A DNA stretch of 5,528 nt from Clostridia bacterium (GCA_017445115.1 JAFSUU010000020.1:1-5528), one strand, 5' to 3'. Positions 1 through 4,944 are shown, counted from the stretch's first letter. The notes: generated from the letters alone by a model not told the origin. Translations and numbers: made by a program.

Positions 1-181
1 CGCTTCGCGTGTGATCCCACGCGATCAGATCGTATTTGTCCTTGAAATTGCGGTAGAAGGTCGCAGGAGAATACCCGCAGTTGTCCACGATATCCTGTAT
101 CGTGATCTTATCTATGTTTTTGCTCTCCGCCACCTCGCGAAAAGCCTGTGCAAGTATCTCTTTTGCTGTTTTGCGTTTCAC
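1..181 (-). CDS. TetR/AcrR-family transcriptional regulator, N-terminal part (cut by window start)
   Basis: The minus strand from a GTG start at 181 encodes 60 residues before the window ends. Residues about 7-52 form a TetR-type DNA-binding domain: a first helix (AKEILAQAFREVAE), then TIQDIVDNCGYSPATFYRNF, the typical helix-turn-helix with Y-RNF at the end of the recognition helix, followed by KDKYDLI. The GTG start is chosen because GAGGT lies 7 nt upstream (189-193) and the next residues begin the usual first helix. The ligand-binding domain is outside the window, so the inducer and targets cannot be read. The Clostridial subgroup with this N-terminus often has a short C-terminal domain, but that is family knowledge, not seen here. 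A promoter and a palindrome directly upstream suggest self-repression. The family call is firm; the role is unknown. Confidence 0.9.
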   Translation of the reverse strand, partial: MKRKTAKEILAQAFREVAESKNIDKITIQDIVDNCGYSPATFYRNFKDKYDLIAWDHTRS

Positions 182-198
182 TCTGATTACCTCACAAC

Positions 199-214
199 TC
201 CCGATTTGTCGGGA
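199..214. promoter_or_regulatory. Perfect inverted repeat at the tetR transcription start (candidate operator)
   Basis: TCCCGA-TTTG-TCGGGA is a perfect 6-bp inverted repeat with a 4-nt centre. It lies immediately downstream of the -10 box of the tetR promoter and covers the expected start of transcription. It also sits 5 nt upstream of the ribosome binding site. Location and symmetry fit an operator for an autoregulated TetR protein. It could instead be a small 5' RNA hairpin. No second copy was noticed in the window. Confidence 0.5.
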
Positions 215-216
215 TC

Positions 217-245
217 ATTTTACCATTTCATTATGAATATTTCAA
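217..245 (-). promoter_or_regulatory. Sigma-70/SigA-type promoter for the tetR gene
   Basis: Read on the minus strand, TTGAAA (240-245) and TAAAAT (217-222) are separated by exactly 17 bp. The expected start of transcription is near 210, about 29 nt upstream of the GTG start. The -35 box lies 12 bp past the stop codon of the upstream 97-aa gene, so tetR can be transcribed independently of it. Confidence 0.75.
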
Positions 246-256
246 CCTTATTCCCG

Positions 257-550
257 TTACAGCTTGACCTTCAGCCGACAAAGCCCGCGGCGTTCCTCGC
301 GGTCAAAGACGGACTGAGGGGGCTGCGGCAGTTTTTTCTTTGAAAAGGTGGTCGATCCGTAATAGGCGTTGAAATTCGCCGCCGGGAAAACCACGTATTC
401 GCAGTCGTCCTGCTTGGTCTCTTCCACCAAATATTCCTTTGTTGTATCGGTGGCGTCAAAGAAAAAGCGCCGGTCACTGTTTTCCCCCTTCGAGGCGGAA
501 ATGATGCCGAGCGCCGATATTTGTCTGATCACGTACTTCTGTTTTGCCAT
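257..550 (-). CDS. Hypothetical 97-aa protein
   Basis: This small protein belongs to no family I recognise. It is probably a real gene: the ATG at 550 is preceded by GGGAGG (557-562) with a 6-nt spacer, and a near-consensus promoter lies just upstream. The protein is soluble by eye, with no signal peptide or membrane segment. It starts MAKQKYVIRQISALGII, has an acidic middle (EETKQDDCEYVVF, residues about 43-55), an aromatic stretch (NFNAYYGS, 59-66) and a basic C-terminus (REERRGLCRLKVKL). It has two cysteines (C50, C91), not arranged as a metal site. It is divergent from the fur-like gene and in tandem with tetR downstream on the same strand, but neither neighbour explains it. Existence is likely; function is unknown. 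Confidence 0.75.
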   Translation of the reverse strand: MAKQKYVIRQISALGIISASKGENSDRRFFFDATDTTKEYLVEETKQDDCEYVVFPAANFNAYYGSTTFSKKKLPQPPQSVFDREERRGLCRLKVKL

Positions 551-580
551 ACAGCGCCTCCCGATAAATTACCGGAGAGC

Positions 581-609
581 ATTATATCACAAATGTCGAA
601 AAAAGTCAA
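581..609 (-). promoter_or_regulatory. Near-consensus promoter for the 97-aa gene
   Basis: On the minus strand TTGACT (604-609) is followed after exactly 17 bp by a perfect TATAAT (581-586). It reads towards the 97-aa gene, whose ATG is about 30 bp downstream of the -10 box. The transcript leader contains an imperfect hairpin (CTCCGG and CGGGAG around GTAATTTAT, one mismatch) that overlaps the GGGAGG ribosome binding site and could modulate translation. Confidence 0.8.
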
Positions 610-619
610 GATGTGGTAA

Positions 620-642
620 TTTGGTAACTGCACGCACTTTTT
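620..642 (+). repeat. Direct repeat copy 1 (upstream of the zinc module)
   Basis: This 23-bp segment matches 4744-4766 in the same orientation at 22 of 23 positions; the only difference is G624 versus A4748. The identical core is TAACTGCACGCACTTTTT (625-642). It lies between the divergent promoters of the 97-aa gene and the fur-like gene and codes for nothing evident. Confidence 0.85.
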
Positions 643-678
643 CGATGTTGGTTTCACACAAAAACCGTAAAATCACTA

Positions 679-707
679 TTGACAAACCGGCCCGGTTGTG
701 ATAAAAT
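679..707 (+). promoter_or_regulatory. Promoter of the fur/zur-like gene and probably the metal-uptake operon
   Basis: A perfect TTGACA (679-684) and TAAAAT (702-707) are separated by 17 bp. Transcription should start near 714, about 38 nt upstream of the ATG at 752. No comparably good promoter was found between here and znuA, so this is the most likely promoter for the whole plus-strand unit. Two inverted repeats overlap the spacer and the start site. Confidence 0.8.
685..697. promoter_or_regulatory. 13-bp perfect palindrome in the -35/-10 spacer
   Basis: AACCGG-C-CCGGTT is fully symmetric around C691 and fills most of the spacer of the fur-like promoter. A protein bound here would block RNA polymerase. 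Its sequence does not resemble the 709-731 repeat, so it may be the site of a different regulator, or a chance GC-rich palindrome. Confidence 0.4.
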
Positions 708-708
708 G

Positions 709-731
709 AATTTGCGACGGTATCGCAAATT
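709..731. promoter_or_regulatory. Inverted repeat over the start site, candidate Fur/Zur operator
   Basis: Perfect 9-bp arms, AATTTGCGA (709-717) and TCGCAAATT (723-731), flank a 5-nt centre, CGGTA. It begins two bases after the -10 box and overlaps the expected transcription start. The 23-bp length and AT-rich outer ends are the kind of symmetric site Fur-family dimers use, and the downstream gene encodes such a protein, so autorepression by bound metal is the natural inference. It differs from the Bacillus Zur box as I recall it. It could also form a 5' hairpin in the mRNA. Confidence 0.55.
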
Positions 732-751
732 GTGCGAAGGCGGTGTTTTAG

Positions 752-1144
752 ATGGGCTATTCGACAAAGCAAAGAAAAGGTCTGATCGAAATGCTCGAGC
801 GTCATCGGGACGAAACGCTTTCCGCCGATCAGATCGTGGACCTCATGGGTGAAGACAAGATCAGCAGGAGCGCCGTATATCGCAACCTGTCTGCGCTTGA
901 AGAGCAAGGATGCGTCAAACGCATCACTCTTCCCGGGACAAAACGGATCTTTTTTCGTTACACCGCCTCGGAAGAATGCAGATCCCACTTGCATTTGGAG
1001 TGCTTCAAATGCGGAAGGACGTATCACATGAACGCTCCGTCCACAAACGCCCTGATCGAGAACGTGATGCAGCAATCAAAGTTCGAGGTGGACAGCGGCA
1101 GTACCGTTTTATACGGAGTATGTGAAAATTGCAGAAAAAACTGA
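752..1144 (+). CDS. Fur-family metal-responsive repressor, probably Zur-like
   Basis: The 130-aa product has the usual length and layout of the Fur family. Residues about 1-70 form the winged helix, with recognition helix ISRSAVYRNLSALEEQG (37-53) and wing KRITLPGTKRIFFRY. Residues 71-130 form the dimerisation and metal domain. C84-x2-C87 and C124-x2-C127 make the structural Cys4 zinc site; H79, H81 and H92, with C76 nearby, are candidates for the sensing site. The ATG at 752 follows a GGCGG-type site about 10 nt upstream and gives a full-length N-terminus. The gene heads a unit of metal-uptake genes, and an inverted repeat covers its promoter, so a zinc-loaded repressor of znu-type genes (Zur) is the best inference. 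Fur, Mur or PerR specificity cannot be excluded from sequence alone. Confidence 0.92.
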   Translation: MGYSTKQRKGLIEMLERHRDETLSADQIVDLMGEDKISRSAVYRNLSALEEQGCVKRITLPGTKRIFFRYTASEECRSHLHLECFKCGRTYHMNAPSTNALIENVMQQSKFEVDSGSTVLYGVCENCRKN

Positions 1145-1173
1145 TTTAACGAAAGCGGAAAGGTGGTGTTATC

Positions 1174-1470
1174 ATGGTGACAAAGCGTCGTTTTGCGGCT
1201 GCGATCCTCGCGGCTCTTATCCTTGTCGCCGTGACAGCCTTTCTGTTTATCGTCGTACATGAAGCCGATCACGACTGTATCGGCGAGGGCTGCCCGGTCT
1301 GCGCGATCGTCGCGGTCTGTCAGAATACTTTGAAAACGCTTTCCGGGGCGCTCGCGGTATTTGCCGCAATAGCCGCGTCGGTTTGTTTCGCCGAAATTTT
1401 CATTACGGTATTTAACGCGTCTTTTCACGGCGAAACGCCCGTTTCATTAAAAGTCAAGCTTCTGGATTAA
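1174..1470 (+). CDS. Small Cys/His-rich membrane protein of the metal-uptake unit
   Basis: The 98-aa protein has two predicted membrane segments, about residues 7-28 and 56-81. Between them is a short loop rich in potential metal ligands: H29, H33, C35, C40, C43 and C49, in the arrangement H-x3-H-x-C-x4-C-x2-C-x5-C (HEADHDCIGEGCPVC). Positive residues K4, R5 and R6 before the first segment suggest an inside N-terminus, which puts the Cys/His loop outside the cell. AAAGGTGG precedes the ATG by 7 nt. It follows the fur-like gene after 29 bp, so the two are probably co-transcribed. I do not recognise a named family. A role in binding or passing on zinc, or in sensing it, is inferred from the ligands and the neighbours only. 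The cysteines could instead form disulfides. Confidence 0.85.
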   Translation: MVTKRRFAAAILAALILVAVTAFLFIVVHEADHDCIGEGCPVCAIVAVCQNTLKTLSGALAVFAAIAASVCFAEIFITVFNASFHGETPVSLKVKLLD

Positions 1471-1479
1471 AATAAGATG

Positions 1480-1543
1480 ATACAAGGGAGCAGTCTGCCC
1501 TTTTTTGGGGCAGACTTTATCGGCAATGCCGTATCCCTTGTAT
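1480..1543 (+). promoter_or_regulatory. Possible three-way-junction RNA element in the znuA leader
   Basis: A perfect 10-bp closing stem pairs ATACAAGGGA (1480-1489) with TCCCTTGTAT (1534-1543). Inside it are two hairpins: AGTCTGCCC with GGGCAGACT (1492-1500 and 1508-1516, 7-nt loop) and CGGC with GCCG (1521-1524 and 1528-1531, AAT loop). The joining segments are only 2, 4 and 2 nt, so the whole is a compact 64-nt three-way junction, followed by a run of five T (1543-1547). AAGGG (1484-1488) could alternatively pair with CCCTT at 1498-1502. It lies between the small membrane-protein gene and znuA, about 49 nt before the znuA start. It may control read-through into znuACB, or protect mRNA ends. 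I recognise no known riboswitch class. Confidence 0.5.
1492..1520 (+). terminator. Possible intrinsic terminator or attenuator after the membrane-protein gene
   Basis: A perfect 9-bp GC-rich hairpin (AGTCTGCCC, loop TTTTTTG, GGGCAGACT) is followed by only a short T-rich tail, TTAT. It begins 21 nt after the stop of the 98-aa gene. The stem is terminator-like but the T-tract is weak, so partial termination is more likely than a full stop. This would lower znuACB expression relative to the regulator. Confidence 0.4.
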
Positions 1544-1591
1544 TTTTATGCCCATTTTCAAATTCTTGTTTTAATTTCGGAGATTTTTATT

Positions 1592-2587
1592 ATGAAAAAA
1601 ATAATTGCAATCACTCTCTGCCTCATGATGCTTGCCGGCATCATGTCAGGCTGCGGAACTCCCGCGACAAATGGCGATAAGCTCAGCATCGTCACCACGA
1701 TCTTTCCTGAATATGACTGGGTAAAGCAGATCATCGGGGATAAAGCCGGTCAGGCGGACGTTACGATGCTTCTCGATAACGGCGTCGACCTTCACAGCTA
1801 TCAGCCCACGACTGACGACATCATCAAGATCTCGACCTGCGATATGTTCATTTACGTTGGAGGAGAATCCGACGAATGGGTAGAAGACGCTCTGAAAGAG
1901 GCGACGAATAAAGATATGGTAGTCATCAACCTTCTCGAAGCGCTCGGAGACGACGTAAAAGAGGAGGAAGTCAAGGAAGGCATGCAGGAGGACGAACACG
2001 AACACGGCGACGATCACGAAGATGAAGACCATGACCATGAAGAAGAAACGGAATACGACGAGCACGTCTGGCTCTCGCTGAAAAACGCCGCGAAGCTCTG
2101 CGGATATATCGCCGGAAAGCTCGGCGAGATCGACCCGGATAACAAAGATGCGTACAAAGCAAATACCGACGCATATATTGCAAAGCTGAACGCTCTTGAC
2201 AAACAGTACAAAGATGCCGTCGGCTCAGCCGGAGCAAAGACGCTTTTATTCGGCGACCGTTTCCCGTTCCGCTATCTTACCGACGACTACGGGCTCGACT
2301 ATTACGCGGCTTTCGTCGGCTGCTCCGCCGAAAGCGAAGCAAGCTTTGAAACGATCCTGTTCCTTGCAAACAAGGTCGATGAACTCGGTTTGAAGGCGAT
2401 CATACAAATCGAGAGCGCGGACGGAAAGATCGCAAGAACGATAAAAGACACCACGAAAACGAAGGATCAGACGATCCTGACGCTGGATTCCATGCAGTCG
2501 ACAACGTCTGTGGACATGAAAAACGGCGCTTCGTACCTTTCGATCATGGAAAAGAATCTGGCGGTTCTCAAAGACGCGCTGAAGTAA
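1592..2587 (+). CDS. znuA: Zinc/manganese-type ABC transporter substrate-binding lipoprotein (ZnuA-like)
   Basis: The 331-aa protein captures a divalent metal outside the membrane and delivers it to the permease encoded downstream. It has a lipoprotein signal peptide (MKK, hydrophobic core, then MSGC with C21 as lipidated residue). The ATG at 1592 is chosen because it gives this signal and has CGGAG 9 nt upstream; the frame is open further upstream but through the leader hairpins. Cluster A-I landmarks are present: GVDLHSYQP with H68 as first ligand, an acidic/His-rich loop (131-157; H136, H138, H142, H147, H149), DEHVWLS with H158 as second ligand, and LTLDS with D299 as the acidic ligand. 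At the third-ligand position the usual His (zinc) or Glu (manganese) seems replaced by R223 in GDRFPFRYL. The His-rich loop and operon favour zinc. The family is certain; the metal is inferred. Confidence 0.93.
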   Translation: MKKIIAITLCLMMLAGIMSGCGTPATNGDKLSIVTTIFPEYDWVKQIIGDKAGQADVTMLLDNGVDLHSYQPTTDDIIKISTCDMFIYVGGESDEWVEDALKEATNKDMVVINLLEALGDDVKEEEVKEGMQEDEHEHGDDHEDEDHDHEEETEYDEHVWLSLKNAAKLCGYIAGKLGEIDPDNKDAYKANTDAYIAKLNALDKQYKDAVGSAGAKTLLFGDRFPFRYLTDDYGLDYYAAFVGCSAESEASFETILFLANKVDELGLKAIIQIESADGKIARTIKDTTKTKDQTILTLDSMQSTTSVDMKNGASYLSIMEKNLAVLKDALK

Positions 2588-2603
2588 GGAGGACGGTTCG
2601 AAA

Positions 2604-3314
2604 ATGGCACTGCTCACCTGTCAGGATCTTTCGCTTGGTTATGAAGGGCGCGAGATCGTTTCCGGACTGAATTTCAAAGTCGATTCCGGCGACTACCTGT
2701 GTATCGTCGGGGAGAACGGGTCCGGAAAAAGCACGTTGATGAAAACAATACTCGGACTGCAAGCTCCAATCGGCGGCAAGATCCTGACCGGTGACGGCCT
2801 GAAACCGAATGAGATCGGCTATCTTCCTCAGCAGACCGTTGTGCAGAAGGATTTCCCCGCGTCTGTCTGGGAGATCGTTCTATCCGGCTGCGGCAACAGA
2901 ACGGGACTGCGTCCCTTCTATAACAAGGAAGAAAAGCGGATCGCAAAAGAAAAAATCGAAAAAATGGGGCTGACGCCGCTTTCCAAGCGGTGTTACCGCG
3001 AGCTTTCGGGCGGTCAGCAGCAGCGCGTACTGCTTGCCCGCGCGCTTTGTGCCACACGGAAAATGATTTTGCTCGACGAGCCGGTCTCAGGGCTCGACCC
3101 CAAGGTCACCTCTGAAATGTATGATCTTATAGAGTCGCTCAATAAAAAAGACGGCATCACCGTCATTATGATCTCGCACGATATTGAGGCCGCAGTGAAA
3201 TATGCGGATCATGTTCTCCATATCGGGCACGAGGCCTTTTTCGGCACAAAAGAGGAGTATCTGAAAAGCGCTTCCTCGCGGACTTTTCTGAAAGGCGGTG
3301 AGGCAAATGGCTGA
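2604..3314 (+). CDS. znuC: Metal ABC transporter ATP-binding protein (ZnuC-like)
   Basis: The 236-aa cytoplasmic ATPase powers metal import through the ZnuB-like permease. All ABC motifs are intact: Walker A GENGSGKS (36-43), Q-loop Q76 or Q77 in LPQQ, signature LSGGQQQ (134-140), Walker B MILLDEP (154-160) with E159 as catalytic base, D-loop SGLD (162-165) and H-loop H192 in ISHD. Length is typical of the ZnuC/MntB/AdcC group, and YLPQQ with DFPASVWEIV is typical of this group. The start at 2604 follows AAGGAGG 11 nt upstream, and the gap after znuA is only 16 bp. Its end overlaps the permease gene by 8 bp, implying coupled translation. Zinc versus manganese cannot be told from the ATPase. 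Confidence 0.94.
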   Translation: MALLTCQDLSLGYEGREIVSGLNFKVDSGDYLCIVGENGSGKSTLMKTILGLQAPIGGKILTGDGLKPNEIGYLPQQTVVQKDFPASVWEIVLSGCGNRTGLRPFYNKEEKRIAKEKIEKMGLTPLSKRCYRELSGGQQQRVLLARALCATRKMILLDEPVSGLDPKVTSEMYDLIESLNKKDGITVIMISHDIEAAVKYADHVLHIGHEAFFGTKEEYLKSASSRTFLKGGEANG

Positions 3315-4161
3315 ACTGTTTGATAAACTCTCGCTGTATCTGCAATACCCGTTTGTGCGCTATGCGCTTATCGTCGGCGTGCTGATCGCGCTCTGCTCGT
3401 CGCTTCTCGGCGTTACGCTCGTTCTGAAAAGGTTTTCCTTCATCGGTGACGGTCTTTCACACGTTGCCTTCGGCGCTATGGCGATCGCGGCGGTCGTGGG
3501 ACTTACAAGCGAAATGCCGCTTGTGCTCGTGATCACGATCGTCAGCGCGGTTTTGCTTCTGCGCACGGGGCAGAACGCGAAAATCAAGGGAGACGCTGCC
3601 GTGGCCATGATCTCGGTAGGGGCTCTGGCTATCGGGTATCTTTTGATGAATCTTTTCTCAAAATCAAGCAACCTGTCCGGCGACGTATGCTCCACTCTGT
3701 TCGGCTCGACGTCCATTCTGACGCTGACGAAAACGCAGGTATGGATCTGCGCTGTTCTGTCCGTTCTCGTCGTTGCCGTCTTTTTATTCTTCTACAACAA
3801 GATTTTCTCGGTTACTTTCGACGAAAGCTTCGCCCGCGCGACCGGAACGAAAGCGGGGCTTTACAATCTGCTGATCGCCGTTGTGGTCGCCGTGATCATC
3901 GTGCTTGCCATGAATCTTGTCGGATCGCTTCTGATCTCGGCACTTGTCATTTTTCCGGCGCTTTCGGCGATGCGAGTCTTCAAAAACTTCAAAGCGGTTA
4001 CGATATGCTCCGCCGTATTCTCGGTAAGCTGCGCTTTGCTCGGTATATTGATCTCTATTCTCGCGGGCACGCCGGTCGGTTCAACGATCGTGGCGGTGGA
4101 TATCGCCGGATTCTTCATATTCTTCGTTACAGGTTCCGTAAAAGGGGGTATAAAGGGATGA
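3307..4161 (+). CDS. znuB: Metal ABC transporter permease, ABC-3 family (ZnuB-like)
   Basis: The 284-aa integral membrane protein forms the import channel with the ATPase encoded just upstream. Eight or nine hydrophobic segments are visible (roughly 17-40, 52-66, 71-85, 97-117, 144-163, 184-203, 205-222, 231-253, 260-275). ABC-3 landmarks are clear: FSFIGDGLSHVAFG (43-56), VGSLLISALVIFPA (205-218) and GTPVGST near 254-260. The ATG at 3307 is preferred because AAAGGCGG lies 8 nt upstream; an in-frame GTG at 3298 would add three residues. It overlaps znuC by 8 bp and the next gene by 4 bp (ATGA). Nothing looks truncated. Family confidence is high; zinc is inferred from the neighbours. Confidence 0.94.
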   Translation: MAELFDKLSLYLQYPFVRYALIVGVLIALCSSLLGVTLVLKRFSFIGDGLSHVAFGAMAIAAVVGLTSEMPLVLVITIVSAVLLLRTGQNAKIKGDAAVAMISVGALAIGYLLMNLFSKSSNLSGDVCSTLFGSTSILTLTKTQVWICAVLSVLVVAVFLFFYNKIFSVTFDESFARATGTKAGLYNLLIAVVVAVIIVLAMNLVGSLLISALVIFPALSAMRVFKNFKAVTICSAVFSVSCALLGILISILAGTPVGSTIVAVDIAGFFIFFVTGSVKGGIKG

Positions 4162-4712
4162 AAAAAGTTATTTGTATTTTGATCGCCGCCGTGATGTGCC
4201 TCGCCGTCGCCGGGTGCGGAAATTCTCAGGAAGGAAGACCCGCTCAGGGCAATCAGGGCAAAACAGTCAACGACGTGCTGGATGAGAAAATGAACGAAAG
4301 CAGTCGAGAGACGGAAACCTCGCCGGATCAGAGCCGGACCGATGCATCGTCCGTCACTCAGCCTGTTGACGCGGGTCCCGTCGACGTCGATCTGACAAAG
4401 CTCAGTTCAACAATGGTTTACTCCGAGGTCTACAATATGATGTCCTCTCCCGAAAGCTATATGGGCAAGCGGGTCAGAATGAAAGGGTCGTTTGCTTACG
4501 CGGAGGGTGACGGCAGATATTATTTTGCCTGCATCATTGCCGACGCCACCGCCTGCTGCGCGCAGGGGATCGAGTTTGTCCTGAAAGACGAACGGAAATT
4601 CCCGGACGAATACCCGTCAAAGGGAGCGGAAATAACCGTGGTAGGCATATTTGACACCTATAAGGAAGAAGCTTATCAATACTGTCAGCTGATCGACGCG
4701 ATAATGGAATAA
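4158..4712 (+). CDS. Accessory lipoprotein of the zinc operon with CC-motif C-terminal domain
   Basis: The 184-aa protein has a lipoprotein signal (MKKVICILIAAVMCLAVAGC, C20 lipidated), a polar low-complexity linker (about 21-80) and a compact C-terminal domain (about 85-184). The domain reads YSEVYNMMSSPESYMGKRV, then MKGSF, YYFACIIADATACCAQGIEF and EITVVGIFDTY, a run of short beta strands that could be an OB-like fold. C125, C133, C134 and C176 are outside the signal, and the CC pair with nearby Asp recalls the CC-containing C-terminal domain of YcgQ/DUF1980-type proteins (a resemblance from memory). The start codon overlaps the znuB stop (ATGA), so it is translationally coupled to the permease. 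An extracellular role in metal capture or transfer is inferred. The cysteines might instead be disulfide-bonded. Confidence 0.88.
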   Translation: MKKVICILIAAVMCLAVAGCGNSQEGRPAQGNQGKTVNDVLDEKMNESSRETETSPDQSRTDASSVTQPVDAGPVDVDLTKLSSTMVYSEVYNMMSSPESYMGKRVRMKGSFAYAEGDGRYYFACIIADATACCAQGIEFVLKDERKFPDEYPSKGAEITVVGIFDTYKEEAYQYCQLIDAIME

Positions 4713-4743
4713 GTATTCATTTTTATAAAAAGCCGCATAACAT

Positions 4744-4766
4744 TTTGATAACTGCACGCACTTTTT
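4744..4766 (+). repeat. Direct repeat copy 2 (downstream of the zinc module)
   Basis: Same orientation as 620-642, identical at 22 of 23 positions, with an identical 18-bp core at 4749-4766. It lies 31 bp after the accessory lipoprotein stop and 13 bp before the terminator. The two copies enclose the whole fur-znuACB-lipoprotein unit, 4.1 kb apart. Confidence 0.85.
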
Positions 4767-4779
4767 ACAAAGCACAGGC

Positions 4780-4810
4780 AAGACCGACGGGAAACCGCCG
4801 GTCTTTTTTT
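4780..4810 (+). terminator. Strong intrinsic terminator of the metal-uptake operon
   Basis: AAGACCG-A-CGG, loop GAAA, CCG-C-CGGTCTT forms a 10-bp stem with a single A/C mismatch and a stable GNRA-type loop, followed immediately by an unbroken T run to 4810. It sits 67 bp after the last operon gene and separates the unit from the parM-like gene. Confidence 0.92.
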
Positions 4811-4944
4811 ATGCCCAAAAACTCGAAAGGAGATGACGCCTATGAGGGCATCCGGCTGAAAAGCCAAGCAACGACAGCAACGTATGTGCAAAATAAATTG
4901 AAAAATCGACAGTCCGGAGAGACGGACAGAAAGCGGTAAAAACC
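4811..4944 (+). other. Leader region of the parM-like gene
   Basis: This 134-bp stretch has no convincing gene or clear promoter. It holds a strong ribosome-binding-site-like AAAGGAG (4826-4832) 9 nt before an ATG (4842) that opens only a five-codon frame (MRASG, stop). Next come a GGCT-GAAA-AGCC hairpin (4854-4865), a short AGCAACG direct repeat with a 2-nt gap (near 4867-4882), and a GTCCG-GAGAGA-CGGAC hairpin (4912-4927) 17 nt before the parM-like ATG. A 42-codon open frame from 4811 ends 5 nt before that ATG but lacks a ribosome binding site. The structures could regulate the actin-like gene, or part of this could be a partition site. Confidence 0.35.

Noticed and set aside
587..1075. 162-codon minus-strand frame opposite the fur-like gene.
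   Set aside because: The plus-strand fur-like protein is unambiguous and the antisense frame runs into the divergent promoter region without its own start signals.
1505..1591. N-terminal extension of the znuA frame to an upstream ATG at 1505.
   Set aside because: It would read through the leader hairpins, lacks a ribosome binding site, and would bury the lipoprotein signal that begins at 1592.
1646..2237. Long minus-strand frames opposite the His/Asp/Glu-rich part of znuA.
   Set aside because: They are low-complexity mirror frames (runs of Val/Phe or Ser/Arg) caused by the acidic coding strand, without a promoter or ribosome binding site.
3687..4157. Open frame upstream of the accessory lipoprotein start, overlapping znuB.
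   Set aside because: It is an out-of-frame shadow of znuB, rich in Arg; the true start at 4158 gives a clean lipoprotein signal and an ATGA overlap.
4720..4731. TTTTTATAAAAA palindrome containing a TATAAA that could be a -10 box.
   Set aside because: No -35 box at a suitable distance, and any transcript would meet the terminator at 4780-4810; probably just AT-rich 3' sequence.
4826..4882. Possible riboswitch (fluoride or other known class) before the parM-like gene.
   Set aside because: Only GGAGATG and a small GAAA-capped hairpin recall such elements; the remaining conserved parts are not present.
4811..4939. 42-codon open frame (MPKNSKGDDAYEGIRLK...) ending 5 nt before the parM-like start.
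   Set aside because: Its ATG directly follows the terminator T run and has no ribosome binding site; no better internal start exists and the product resembles nothing I know. The tight spacing to parM keeps it a faint possibility only.
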